Positions 9,772 through 20,715 of a stretch of 49,153 nucleotides of DNA are shown piece by piece (position 1 is the first letter of the stretch; every line of letters begins with the position of its first letter). The translations under genes and the position numbers were made by a program. The notes beneath the pieces are model-generated. The model did not search any database. It saw only the letters and a program-made list of their open reading frames with translations, and was not told the origin of the DNA. The DNA is from Mesotaenium endlicherianum. Taxonomy: Eukaryota; Streptophyta; Zygnematophyceae; Zygnematales; Mesotaeniaceae. Location of the stretch: the NCBI GenBank assembly GCA_009602735.1, contig WELA01013825.1, positions 415,706 to 464,858 of the forward strand. The letters are read 5' to 3'.

Positions 9772-10483
9772 TGAAATGAATTTACTTACCAATAGGCGAT
9801 TTAGAATCAAAATTAGATCTTTATACCACCAAGTAATCATTATAGTATATTCTGTTGACGGATTTAACTGTAAAGATAATACACTAGCGACATGCAATAA
9901 TCACGAGTCAAATGCAAGTAAACGTGCATCAATTATGCAATCAGTAAAATCATACATTGGCAAGGTTAGAAAAAACTTGCATTAATGGCCTCTTGCCTTG
10001 AATATAGATATCTCTCAGTAAGCTGTACGAAAGAGTTGGCCTCGTTTCCGAATGCCAAACTCGAGAGCAATACCTAGCATATGTACATGGAATGAGTTTA
10101 CACTTCAACGGCAAGTGCGATGGCACCGACTAGTCGGGAGTTAACCACGTTGGTAGAACCTCAGCTAACCAAATCCACATACATTTTCTATCATTCCGAA
10201 TCGCCATCCACCTTAAGGGTGTTATCCGGCCACTCATCTAGCACACCACACTAAAATGCATAATTAGGCAGTTTGCTGGTACCGAGTACGGCAGTCTGCT
10301 GACTGTAAAAGAATGTGTCAGCTAGACCCTTGTCGACTTGAGCCTGCTGCTCCCGGCTGAGTCATTAAACTAAGTATTAGAAATCTAGCAGACTTAACAA
10401 TAACTAAAGTTCAGCAGGCTGAATTTATTTAACTATTGTATTTAAATGAATATTGTATCTACTTAATATATTGATTCATTATA
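9772..10483 (-). repeat. 5' LTR of element B
   Basis: 712 bp inverted copy of 7105-7824. Its minus-strand start reads TATAATGAATC instead of TGTAATGAATC, a terminal substitution. The end at 9772 (tgaaatgaat) abuts the primer binding site. Confidence 0.82.
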
Positions 10484-10759
10484 TGAAGCCTTCTGAACTA
10501 ACTCGATAATAAGTTTCTTTCCAAACGAAACTTCTTAGATTGTTATTTTTTAAAATGAACTTCATATGTGGACCCAAGTTGTACGTGTGCCTCCAACATA
10601 TGGGTAATAACGATATTGTGAATCAGGATCAACTTTACAAGAAAATATAAAAAACTTGCGCATCTTTTGGTTAGTACATCTAGAATTATGTACGCGTGTG
10701 TAAACCTCGTCAAGGTAGTACTTAACTAACACATAATCACGCGCCAAAGAATTTCACAC
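10484..10759. other. No gene seen
   Basis: AT-rich. Nothing identifiable apart from the candidate target duplication tgaag at 10484. A 61-codon open frame here has no recognisable content. Confidence 0.4.
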
Positions 10760-11447
10760 ATAGAAGGGACAGAGTGCCCGAGTGGAAGCGTACTAACTTA
10801 CGAGTAATCAAACTAGTTGCAATCATACTTTTGAGTGCATCGGCATATCACTAAGAAAGCTTTGGAAATTATTGAACTTTTGGAGTAGAAAAAAGTTGCT
10901 CACAAATAAAATGTGATGAAAGACTCTGTCATTACAAACTCGTAGAAATTAACAAAAGTAAAAAATGATGAGAAATGAAGAAGTTATGCCTACTTATAGT
11001 TTTCTACGACGACCGCTCGCCCATAAGTGAGAGGGCCGCTTAGCTCCAAGAATTCTAAGTTTTTGTCAAATCATCCCTTCCTAAACATTTGAGAGTATAC
11101 CAGATCAGCCTGATCTGACGTGTCGGAGTGATTTGACGTCCACATACATGCACAAAAATCTCTAGAATATACCAACTTAGGCGCGCTAGGCTAAATCGAA
11201 ACTTCTAGGTAATTCGACCTGGTCTGCACTCCGCGTTAGCCAAAATTACGTGAAGGTTTGAATTCACTTTAACAACCCGGATCGCTCGACGCTGTCGGTC
11301 AATCCGACGGTTGCGCTCATCGCAAACTAAGGACAGTCTTTGACCGACCTTAAAACTTATTAAACTTCAAAAATTCATAACTTTCTCAACACTTCACCAA
11401 ATTCAGTGAATTTTACATCAAAATGATCACAAAAACGCACACTACAA
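10760..11447 (-). repeat. Diverged inverted copy of the second-family LTR
   Basis: Reverse-complement match to about 8070-8752. Examples: gacagagtgccc..agtggaagcg at the left, and the gcgctaggctaaa..cgaaacttctaggtaa and gctgtcggtcaatccgac segments. Many substitutions and small indels. The first 75 bp or so of the LTR and any target duplication are missing, so this is an older fragment. Confidence 0.7.
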
Positions 11448-13933
11448 GCCTTTGAACGTACACACACCATCGCTTTAAGAAAAATGTGAACATATCAATG
11501 CCAGCAGACTTGACCACATGTACATTACTTGGTAGAAGACTTTTTCTCCGTCACTAGCTTCAAAATCCTCAAACCTTCTTTTGCTTTAATGTGAAAAATA
11601 AAGGGTACAAAAAGTTCAAGCGAAACAAGAATTTCCCTTACAGTTTTTTCTAGATCAGTTTTGGTGGCTTACTCCCAACATCTCTTGGTCATGAAATATC
11701 GTCAAAATATGGAGGAGGAGAGCGTGTTAGGTACTGTTGCATCAAGTCTTACCTGAATTTTTTTGGCATGTCATATTTGGCAGCTAATTCTATTGCGACT
11801 AGTTTTCATGTGTGGTTTACATTATTTTGTGATTATCCAAAGTTTGCGAGTACTTTGCGTAGGTTTGACAAAGATTATACGGTAAAGATATGTACATTGA
11901 TGAGTCAACCCATCTCATATTTCAACAATCATATATTAGGTAATGTGTGGTGACTAGCCGTAATAGATATTGTCAATAAACACATATATATTATTGTGGG
12001 CTAATATCATTTGTGAAATAATACATTAATATAATAATGTGAAGATAGCTAAAAGTCATATTGCAATAGATAATTTAAAAATGTGAACAATGGGATTGTG
12101 GCAAGCGGGTGGAAGAGTATAATTTAATCGAGATCAATCAAACAAATAAATTGATTTGCATCTTGATATTACATAATTTATATGTTATAAATTTTTGTAT
12201 TACATTGCATCCGTGCCTTTTGGTTGCATAATACAACGTACAGAACGTTTTTGAACTCAAAATTGAATGTAGGTATTCCACAACTTGTGTGATTTTTCCT
12301 TTGTACAAATTGTGGTGCGGCTTTCTACAATCAAACGTCTTTGATTGTTTTGACCCATGTAAATTAAGCAAATAACGCACAGAGGAGTAAAAACGAAAGA
12401 AAGTGAGATTGTAAATTTTGCCTGAAGGTATACACATCAAAATTTCACCTGCATAAAAATCAATGCATGAAAGTAAATACATCTCTTAGCCTTATATGAC
12501 AAATGAATAACCTTGAAACGAAGTTGACTTCGAACAAACAAAAGCTCGTCAATAACTTTTAGACACGTGGCGGGTTTAGACTTTTTCTGCAAACGTGAGA
12601 CGAAGTTCAAAATCTTCTGAACGGTCACTTAAGTGCACAAGAATGAACACTTCCCAACACGATGTCGGAACACGAAGTTCATTTTGGATTTTGAGAAAGG
12701 ATACCCAAATTGAGTTAACGTCGAAGCCACTCATAGGGTCACTTCTCAGACCGCATTGTGTTGATCATTTGGGGTTGTTTTGTGACTTGGAACATTGCGA
12801 GGTAGTGCCAAAATGGTCAATTGATTCGATTTGTTTCCACACACGTGGAAGCTTTTCAATTGGTCAATGCAGGTGTAAACTTGTGAGCCATACAAGTGAG
12901 GGAAAGATGGTGAGCTTTAATGCACCTAAGCAACAAGGCATGCACTTTGCCATCTTTCATGCAATGTCCTTTATGCTTAATTCTCAGCAATGTTCCATTT
13001 CTCTCTCTCTATATTATGCACTTGAGAAAAAGTCAACTGGTACACGTAAATTCTCTTCCACTTCTTTTGTTAATGTCTTTGGTTCTTTTGTGCCTTGAAA
13101 GTAGGCCTCTCGATTCAACTAAAATTCTTGATTTCTAAATTATATTTTGCTCGACTGTCAAGTTTTCAGAGAAATCCCAATTTTATCTGAAAGATTTTGT
13201 AATAGTTTCTAATGCTTAATAACATCTCATGATTTTTTCTCACAGAAATTGTGGAAAGTAGATTTTGGCAGTGTTCTTTCACAAATGTATGCATTATGTA
13301 AGTGATCTAATTTCTCTAAGTCGGGTTTTAGAACATCCAAAATAGCAAAACGCATCGAATTATCTCGAATAGAGGGGTCCTCCCGGGAGGTCCTCTCATG
13401 CTTGGAGTCGCATGCTGGACGTCCCCAGAAGTGCACCTCGCCAAAATTGCCAGTAGGGGGGCTGGTCAGAGCACCGTCGCGACATTGGCGACGGTTGACA
13501 AATAACGGAAGCCTCTGTATCTCCTCCTCCCCGACGTCAGTGTTTGACCTTTTGGGCATCCCCAGATGTCACTTGGCTACAAATACACGCACATTACTTG
13601 GAACACACTCTGGCTCCCGGCGACCGATTCGGGAATGATGGTCTGCTCCACTGTACTTATAGTACGATAGGCTGCTATATGCAGCTTTAGCTGGGACGAT
13701 GTGGTGCTATATATTATCATAGCTTGCGGATACCAGGCCAATGCGTGCGCGATTGATTGCCAGCAGGCTCATGTGTGGTGCCCGTCAGATTCCTCTTGAA
13801 AGAGTGCACTTACGTTCCTCTTCGACCATATTCAGCTTCGAGTAAAGAAGCTCTTGATATCCTTTTAGATTGCTCATCTTTCTGAATCAGTTGCTTCCGG
13901 GATTTTATTATCGTATTGCATCTGTTCGACAAC
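11448..13933. other. AT-rich intergenic region upstream of VIPP1
   Basis: No coding region supported. Open frames such as 12595-13098 (+) show no family similarity, no biased composition and no splice context. The last 100-200 bases before 13934 presumably hold the VIPP1 promoter and 5' UTR. I see no clear TATA box. Confidence 0.4.
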
Positions 13934-16900
13934 ATGGCCACCGCCGTTTTTCAGGGATCTATCATAGCTGCTGCTCCTCGTCATGGAGGTGTTTTGCCAT
14001 CTCAGAGCAGAGTATGCAGGGGGGCAGTATCCGTCGCTAGGCCACTTGCTAAAAGCTCCCTTAGAGTCGCTTCTCTTAGGTCCTCTCTTTACAGTGAAGG
14101 CGTTGGAAGCTCGTTTTTCAATGGAGGAGGTACTTTGTAGTTGCCGCATGTTGGAGATTGTTGACCTCTTTGCAAGTCCAGTTGTTCTAAGGACGTCAAT
14201 TTATTGCGTCTATCATTTCCTCACATGTGATTTCTTGGTGAAGAGAGTACTTGTTTCTTACACGTAATCAGTTGGTCTTTGCAGCAAGTAAGTTGGCACT
14301 AGTTGCGACGCAAGTGAGCTGTAGCAGAAGCTTGGGCGGCGGAGCGCTTGGGGCGGAAATGAACATTTTCCAAAGAGTTGTCAGAATTGTGCAGGTCAGT
14401 GCCCTTTACGGGGTTCTTCATGGTGCTCTTGCATAAAACTGGGATATGAGCTCAAGTGGGTAGAATTGGACATATCCTATGGTTGTGTAGGATTGCTGAA
14501 TTCAGTGGGCTTTTATTGGCCATTGGACTTGTCAGACAGCCAACTTGAGAGCAGTTATTCAAATCAGCAGTGATCTCAGGCTGTGGCACTTTCTCCCTGT
14601 GGGTGACTTTTGGGAGCAGTCTTATGCAAATGCCGCTGTGAGTTCTGCTGAGGATCCAGAGAAGCTTTTAGACCAGACTGTGCTGGAAATGAATGATGAT
14701 TTGGTAAAGATGCGCCAAGCTTCAGCTCAGGTATCTCCATCTTCCATCTTACGTTGCAGTTCTTGCATTATGATGCTGCCTAAACTTTCACATAGATTGC
14801 AAGGTACAAAACTCCAGCAACCTATTTTTTTCCCTCAAGTCTAAGTAGAACGCTTTTCTACAGTCACATGCATAAGCTTGTTATGGAGCAGTGCAGGAAT
14901 GCAAGATTACTGACTAGAAAAATGTTGGTGCTATAGTTGGCCACGTGTTACTGGTGTTTAGAATCTGCGTGCTCCATGCTTCTGAGACTGCAGATACCTT
15001 CAAGGCCTTACTAATTTGAGGGGATATGTATGGCAGGTATTGGCGTCTCAAAAGCAACTGGAGAATAAGTACAAGCAGGCTCAACAAGTTGCTGATGACT
15101 GGTACGTATTGACGTGTCTTTTCTCCTTCAAGGCTTTTATTTGGTATACGCCATATTTAGAGCTTATGTACACTACACAAGGTAAGCATGATATTCAGCA
15201 TTATCTTTGGCATCGTAACTGAACGAACTAGCTGAACATGTAATACAAGTTTTCTGTATGCGGAGGCCTGGAATGTATGCTGAAGTTGTTGACTTAGCGA
15301 GCAAGTCTGTAAGTCTGGTGCATAGAAAGTCATGCACCTGTGAAACACCTAAGATGGTGCATGCAAAATGTCAACTGTGTGTCTTGACAATATGTGGAGC
15401 AAGGTGCAGGGTTTCATTTGTTGTGAGCTTGTTTACATACTTTGGTGGGCGCAGGTACCGGCGGGCTAAGTTGGCTCTAGAAAAGGGGGATGAAACACTT
15501 GCTAAAGAAGCTTTAAAGCGACGGAAGGACTATGAGGTTTGTTCTTTCAATGCTTAATATATTAGCCCTGTCTCCACCCTCATGTTGTCAATGGCAAGTT
15601 CTTCTGCCTACAGGTCTAGCTGCTTGTTGGACTTGCAAAGGACTGCCATCACGTATGAGTGAATTTTGACAAATATACATGATTGCTGAGGCTGAGGTGG
15701 TTGCATCATTGATGACTTAGCATGATCATTTCATTGATGCACATGTGTTGCCTTTTTGCAGGATAGTGCCAAGGCACTGAAAATGCAACTTGATCAGCAG
15801 AAGGGTGTTGTGGAGAAGCTTATTACAAACACAAGGGTAAGACTTGCTTCTCCCCTTGTATTAAAGAACACCTGTGATGCACAGTACATTTTTTAGACTT
15901 TGTGGTTAGACTTTGTGGTTCTGGCAATCAAGGTTGAGGACAAATGAGGAGGGCTTGTAATCAAGAAACAAGGCAGGTGTTTGGTTGCAGCAGACTTTCA
16001 ACTGAAGCCTGGTCAGGAAGAACTATGTTGCTTGTACGTTGTGCAAGAGAGTCGGAATTGCAGTAACACGTTCATGGTCGTATAAGTATGCGGGGTGCGT
16101 GTAATGTAAAGTTCAAGATAGGTGGGACATAGTCAAAGCATTCACGGGGTTTTCGCATAGTGATGGAAAATTTGGTCTTATCTGCATGTTGCAGGAAGCA
16201 TTGGGCAGCTCATTGATATGGATGTAAAACTTTTGTCTATATAACTTGAACGTGTACTTTGACACTTTTCCTTATGCTTTCGTGATAAGCGACTGGTTTA
16301 CTGGGAATTTCATATCGTGTTAAGGACATCCTTTTCAGCACAGATGGTGTTGCTGATGAATCGCCTTCACCGGTGGCTATAGGTTTTGGAAATTATAGTA
16401 TTTACGACTGGAAACAAGGGTGCTTCTTCCGGCTTCTAAGTGCGTCTGGAAAGAGGAGCAAATTAGCTAGGACACTGGATATCTTCAAGTATTCGTTGTG
16501 GCCAAGTTGGCCTGTGTTCTTAACACCGCCTTATGTCGCTTATCTGAGGGATGGTTGACATGCTTCGGACTAAGGGCGGCAAGAGTTGGAGAATTAAGAC
16601 TTCCCATTCTGGTGGGAGGGGCAAAGACTGACATTTATTTGCTTACACTTTCCAGATGCTGGAGGGCAAGATTCAGGAGGCAAAAGCAAAGAAGGATACG
16701 CTGAAGGCTCGCGCTCAGTCTGCCAAGTAAGCTAGCTTCTCCTGGGGTAACGGGGGGCTTGGGTGCATTCCTGCTGCAAACTTTTTGGGAATGTCAATTA
16801 TGCCCATGGTAGGCGGCAAGTTTGCAGAAGACAATCTTGTCTCCTTTGTTGTCTATCTTCATTTATGGGGTGGGAAGTTGGGCCTAGGGCTGGTTCTGGC

Positions 16901-18259
16901 CACCCTCCTTGCCATAGAGTTTTGCTGACTTACCAATGTGTCATTCCTCACAGGACGGCAACCAAGGTGAATGAGATGCTGGGTAATCTCAACACAAGCA
17001 GCGCTCTTGCTGCTTTTGAGAAGATGGAGGAGAAAGGTGAGTTCTACGTGTCAGTATCGAGAGCTTGTGTTAATTGTGATTAGTTCATCCCCACAGCAGC
17101 AGCACAGTGTATCGTTTGTTTTCTTTAGGTTGTGGGCTACTCTTGTGGGGTTTCTTCAGCTTTCTACAAGTTATTCCTGAATAAGGGAGAATGTCACGGT
17201 TTTTTAGCAGGAAAGAATGATAAATTATAGTAATGGTTTGCATGTGAGATGTGCAGTGATGTCTCTGGAAGCGGAGTCGGATGCTTTGAATCAACTCAGC
17301 ACTGATGATCTGGCCAACAAGGCAAGCTTTTGTGCCCTTGTCAACCTTTAGAGTGCTCAAGTATATTCTGTATGCAGTCTGTATCTAGAACTTTATGCTT
17401 GTTTGTGCTCTTGAGCTCTATGATGCACTAGAAATGGGCGCACTTGACGCTATATGCATGGTAGTGGCCGCTGGTACGTCAGCCTGCCGTGTTGCCCGTG
17501 TATTTGGTTACCCGCCTCTTTCTGTATATAGCAGGCTGATGAGCGTCCATTGCATGTGTATCATTTAAGCATGTGAAGTGACTTCTGTATGTAGCATATT
17601 ATTGAGTGTCAATGAGGAATTCCTTGGTGTCGCCTCTGTTTCTGGCATGAAATTGTGTCAGGCATATCTAACATAATATTCTGATTGCCGTGTGCAAGCA
17701 GTTTGCCCAGCTTGAAGGTGATTCAGTTGACGATGACTTGGCCCAGCTTAAGAGTGATCTGCTTGGGACGTCAAAGGTGTGACCTTTGACACCTTAACCT
17801 AATTCTAAAGATGCATGTGCAGACGCCCTTGTCCAGTACATGTCATATCTCAGCATTTTGAGTCCTGAGGTTATAACTTGCAACTCTACATTTATTGATG
17901 GGAGGTGCGTGCATGTTTTGTGATTTGGGTTTTTTTGTTTTAGGTGTTACCGTTTTAATGTGTTTGCAGGTCTTTTGTCTATCTCATCTTTAGTTTGCAG
18001 ATTCTTTCTTATGCTGGTCCAGGAGAGACATGTGCTTTTTAGGAAGTTGCGGACTCCTGTCAATCTTCTCAAGGTACATAGTGTGCTGAATAGGCTTATC
18101 CCCGTTACCTGTGTTATTTAAATGTGGCAGAAATCCGGTGAGTTGCCCCCTGGGAGAAGTACAGCCAGTAGCTCTTCACAAAGCTCGGGCATCTCCGTCA
18201 AGGACCTTGAGATTGAGGCTGAACTCAATGAGCTTCGTCGCAAAGCTAAGGACTACTAG
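13934..18259 (+). CDS. VIPP1: VIPP1, plastid PspA/ESCRT-III-family membrane-remodelling protein
   Basis: VIPP1 (IM30) binds and remodels plastid membranes and is needed for thylakoid formation and upkeep. Exons: 13934-14129, 14285-14394, 14620-14730, 15037-15101, 15455-15536, 15762-15836, 16656-16726, 16954-17036, 17257-17321, 17702-17776, 18131-18259. They total 1062 nt (353 aa) and all phases agree. Residues 1-90 or so are a Ser/Ala/Arg-rich transit peptide. The PspA domain starts at M91 ([11 protein letters not shown]) and includes [36 protein letters not shown] and [12 protein letters not shown]. The VIPP1-specific C-terminal tail ends [11 protein letters not shown]. Intron 9 (17322-17701) uses a GC donor; the others are GT-AG. 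Length matches plant VIPP1 after allowing for the transit peptide. The first in-frame Met in a plastid-like leader decides the start. Confidence 0.95.
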
Positions 18260-19128
18260 TTTGTTCGCCAAAAAAATAAGTAATTGGAAATGTTTCCGTA
18301 GTGGGCAAGGTCAGATATACTTATGCCTTTTTTTAGTGAGGTAAATGTGCAGCCAACCTCTAACTTCCTTTTTTTTGGTCTTAATATTTACGTTGTGATA
18401 TACTTAGTACTCAAGGTGTCGATTTTCACCTTCAGGTTCTACATTTATAGTATCAATGAGATGAGTTTACTGTGGCCCAATTTTCACAATATTTGATTAT
18501 TCAAGAATTTATATTGTGTTCTATGCAGTTTATCAATGTACGAAGGTCAATCATATTGAAACATGCTGATATACCACTTTTAAAAAATTGACACTGCAGT
18601 AAGAAATTTATGTGAAAACCTAGTTCTTATATCATCCCACAGGTTACGTCATAGTTTTAGTTTTTAATGCCAGCTGAATCTAGAAAAGCCAAAGAACAAA
18701 TCACAATCCTCCTACATTAAAAATCACCAAGACCATTTCTGCTTCAAATTCTATGTACAACTATCACATATCAAAAGAGCATGGTCCGTCATTTGTATTA
18801 CAGCATCGTGCATTATAAGCTATCTTTTACAGCAGTCCACTCTTATGCATAGCTCCTCCAGCTGACAACCACATTCCTGCAAAATTAATGCCAATTACCT
18901 TTAAGTCTCTATGAGATCAGCTTCTCAATCATGCTTACACATTCAGCCATGGTACAGTGGGATTTGTAGCTCCTATTCGCTGACAATATATGGAGTTAGC
19001 AACAATCGTGCACACCTTCAAGATCAATATTTGGCTGTGAAAGACCACAGTGAGGACAACAAGAACGCATATCCAAATCAACCATGACACTGAGAGTTGT
19101 TTCATGCAACTGACGTACCCCCGTGCTG
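18260..19128. other. Convergent intergenic region, VIPP1 and trihelix 3' ends
   Basis: No gene. It must contain both 3' UTRs. It is AT-rich between about 18340 and 18840, with no repeat or RNA gene that I can identify. Confidence 0.5.
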
Positions 19129-20715
19129 CTACTCTGTCGAATCCCAATCTTGCGAGCTGGTTCCAGTTGTATCATCTTGATGCTTGCCATTTTCCAGGCC
19201 ATGCCCCTGCCCCTGAGCCGGCACCAGACCCTGCACGTGTGCCTGTACCTGTGCTTGTTCTTCCGAAGGGATCTGTCTCTGTTCCAGACTCGCAACCTGT
19301 TCCTCCCCTTGCGGAGCAATTTGTGCCTGTCCTTCGGCGGGCCCTTGGACCTGGACTCGTTCCTGTCCTTCCGCTGGCAACTGCAGTGGGCCTTCTACCT
19401 GCTCTTGTGGTTGTGCCTCAGCCCGTCCCTCGTCCGTTAATTCAGGTCCAGCTCCCGGAGCCGGCTCCTGTTTTGGCTCTACTTTTTGCCCCTGTTCCTG
19501 CTCCTCTCCCTGTCCCTCTCTCTGTCCTTGTTCGTTTCTCTGTCCCACGCCTTGTCCCTCACCCTGTCCCTCTACCTGGCCCATTACCTGGTCCTCACTC
19601 TGCTCATGTTCTAGTTCGTGCCCTTGCTCCTCCTCGTCCTGATCCTGGAAGTCCATATCGATTGGACCTTCACCAACTCCCAAACGCTTCCGCTTTCTCA
19701 ACCTATTCCTCTCGAACCTCCCAGATATAACTCGCGCTATCTCCAACTGGTACTTCAGCTGCATCTCCATCATGTTCTTCTTCCACTCCCTATCCTCCCG
19801 TTGCTGCTGAAGCTGCGACGCATGCATCCTCTCTAGGACTCCAACTACCGCTGATAGCTCTTTGCTTGGTTTCTGTTCTCCGCCACTCTCTTTCACAAGA
19901 ACACCTGCTGCTGCTGCAAGAAGTTGAGCCGCAGCTACAGGGGTGGTGGCTCCAGCGCCACCAGCAGCTGCTGCTGCTACAGCAGCAGCATCCAATGCCT
20001 CGGCTGTCCCTGGCTGGAGGGGCGGCAGCATAGTACCTGAAGGCCAGAGAACCTGAGGGTCCGCTCCCCTGCTGTGACTTGCACCGTTGCTTCCTGCGCC
20101 ATGAGGTGGGCCAGGGATGGCATTGCCCCATTCTCCTGCAGGGCCGGCTAGTGAAGAGGCGCCAGCAACACCAGAATCTCCAATTAAGTGAGTTCCGCTG
20201 AGAGTTCTAAGAGTGTGAGCTCGCGCAGCATCAGGACCCTCAAGTGGTAATCCTTCAGCGCCTGAACCCAGCAACAGCACTCCTGATGGAGTACCATCAA
20301 ACTTCCTTTGTGGCGGTCGACGATTCTTTAGGGGGCAACCTGTCAGAAGAGCTTCATACAATTGTGTATCTTTGCTTCCTTTAAAGGAGTGCTGCCGCAT
20401 CTCATCGCCCGTCTTTGGCCTGATTAAACGCTTAAGGTTTGTCACCTTGTCACGACACTGTTCAACTGTGTAAGTATACTCTGCATTCGCTGCATTCAAC
20501 TTTGTTTGTACATCTTTCCAATCGTTCAGACTGAGACTGGCCCCATTTATCTCCAGCTGTTTCTCCTTCCATGTATTAACCAGAACTAATTCAGCTTCTT
20601 TAGGCCAAAAAGCAGGAAATCTGCGCCTATTTTCCCGAGCTGCAGCACCTTCAGCACCACTGCTATGCTCATCCTGATTAATGACCGGGGGAGGTAATGG
20701 TTGCCTATCTTCCAT
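19129..20715 (-). CDS. Trihelix (SANT/MYB-like) DNA-binding protein
   Basis: Single-exon, 528 aa, predicted nuclear transcription factor. Trihelix-type domain at about residues 31-100: RRFPAFWPKEAELVL, a second Trp in NTWKEKQ (W49), a third in LNDWKDVQ (W66), then YTVEQCRDKVTNLKRLI. The middle is Ala/Gly-rich (LDAAAVAAAAAGGAGA). A helical stretch around 300-345 (LERMHASQLQQQREDREWKK) is followed by a basic cluster, RNRLRKRKR, a likely nuclear signal. The last 150 residues or so are low-complexity Gln/Glu/Gly repeats. The Met at 20715 is preferred over the upstream in-frame Met at 20853, because the intervening 46 residues are hydrophobic and read like untranslated leader. DNA target unknown. 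It could also be a domesticated transposon-derived MYB/SANT protein, since the domain is shared with plant PIF/Harbinger partners. Confidence 0.8.
   Translation of the reverse strand: MEDRQPLPPPVINQDEHSSGAEGAAARENRRRFPAFWPKEAELVLVNTWKEKQLEINGASLSLNDWKDVQTKLNAANAEYTYTVEQCRDKVTNLKRLIRPKTGDEMRQHSFKGSKDTQLYEALLTGCPLKNRRPPQRKFDGTPSGVLLLGSGAEGLPLEGPDAARAHTLRTLSGTHLIGDSGVAGASSLAGPAGEWGNAIPGPPHGAGSNGASHSRGADPQVLWPSGTMLPPLQPGTAEALDAAAVAAAAAGGAGATTPVAAAQLLAAAAGVLVKESGGEQKPSKELSAVVGVLERMHASQLQQQREDREWKKNMMEMQLKYQLEIARVISGRFERNRLRKRKRLGVGEGPIDMDFQDQDEEEQGHELEHEQSEDQVMGQVEGQGEGQGVGQRNEQGQREGQGEEQEQGQKVEPKQEPAPGAGPELTDEGRAEAQPQEQVEGPLQLPAEGQERVQVQGPAEGQAQIAPQGEEQVASLEQRQIPSEEQAQVQAHVQGLVPAQGQGHGLENGKHQDDTTGTSSQDWDSTE

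Larger units (their letters stand above)
7825..10483 (-). mobile_element. Ty3/Gypsy element B, 5' part, interrupted
   Basis: Read on the minus strand: 5' LTR (10483-9772), primer binding site (9770-9754), gag start at 9735, gag with several in-frame stops, protease region (8910-8761 and 7992-7825), then an abrupt end at the LTR of element A. A solo LTR (7993-8755) interrupts the protease. The rest of B's pol is expected left of the window. 10484-10488 (tgaag) is the candidate target duplication. Confidence 0.8.

Noticed and set aside
12595..13098. 167-codon plus-strand open frame
   Set aside because: No family similarity, no coding-like composition, overlaps other frames, and no splice context. 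Kept as intergenic.
19050..19730. 226-codon plus-strand frame rich in Pro/Val
   Set aside because: Antisense shadow of the repetitive tail of the trihelix gene.
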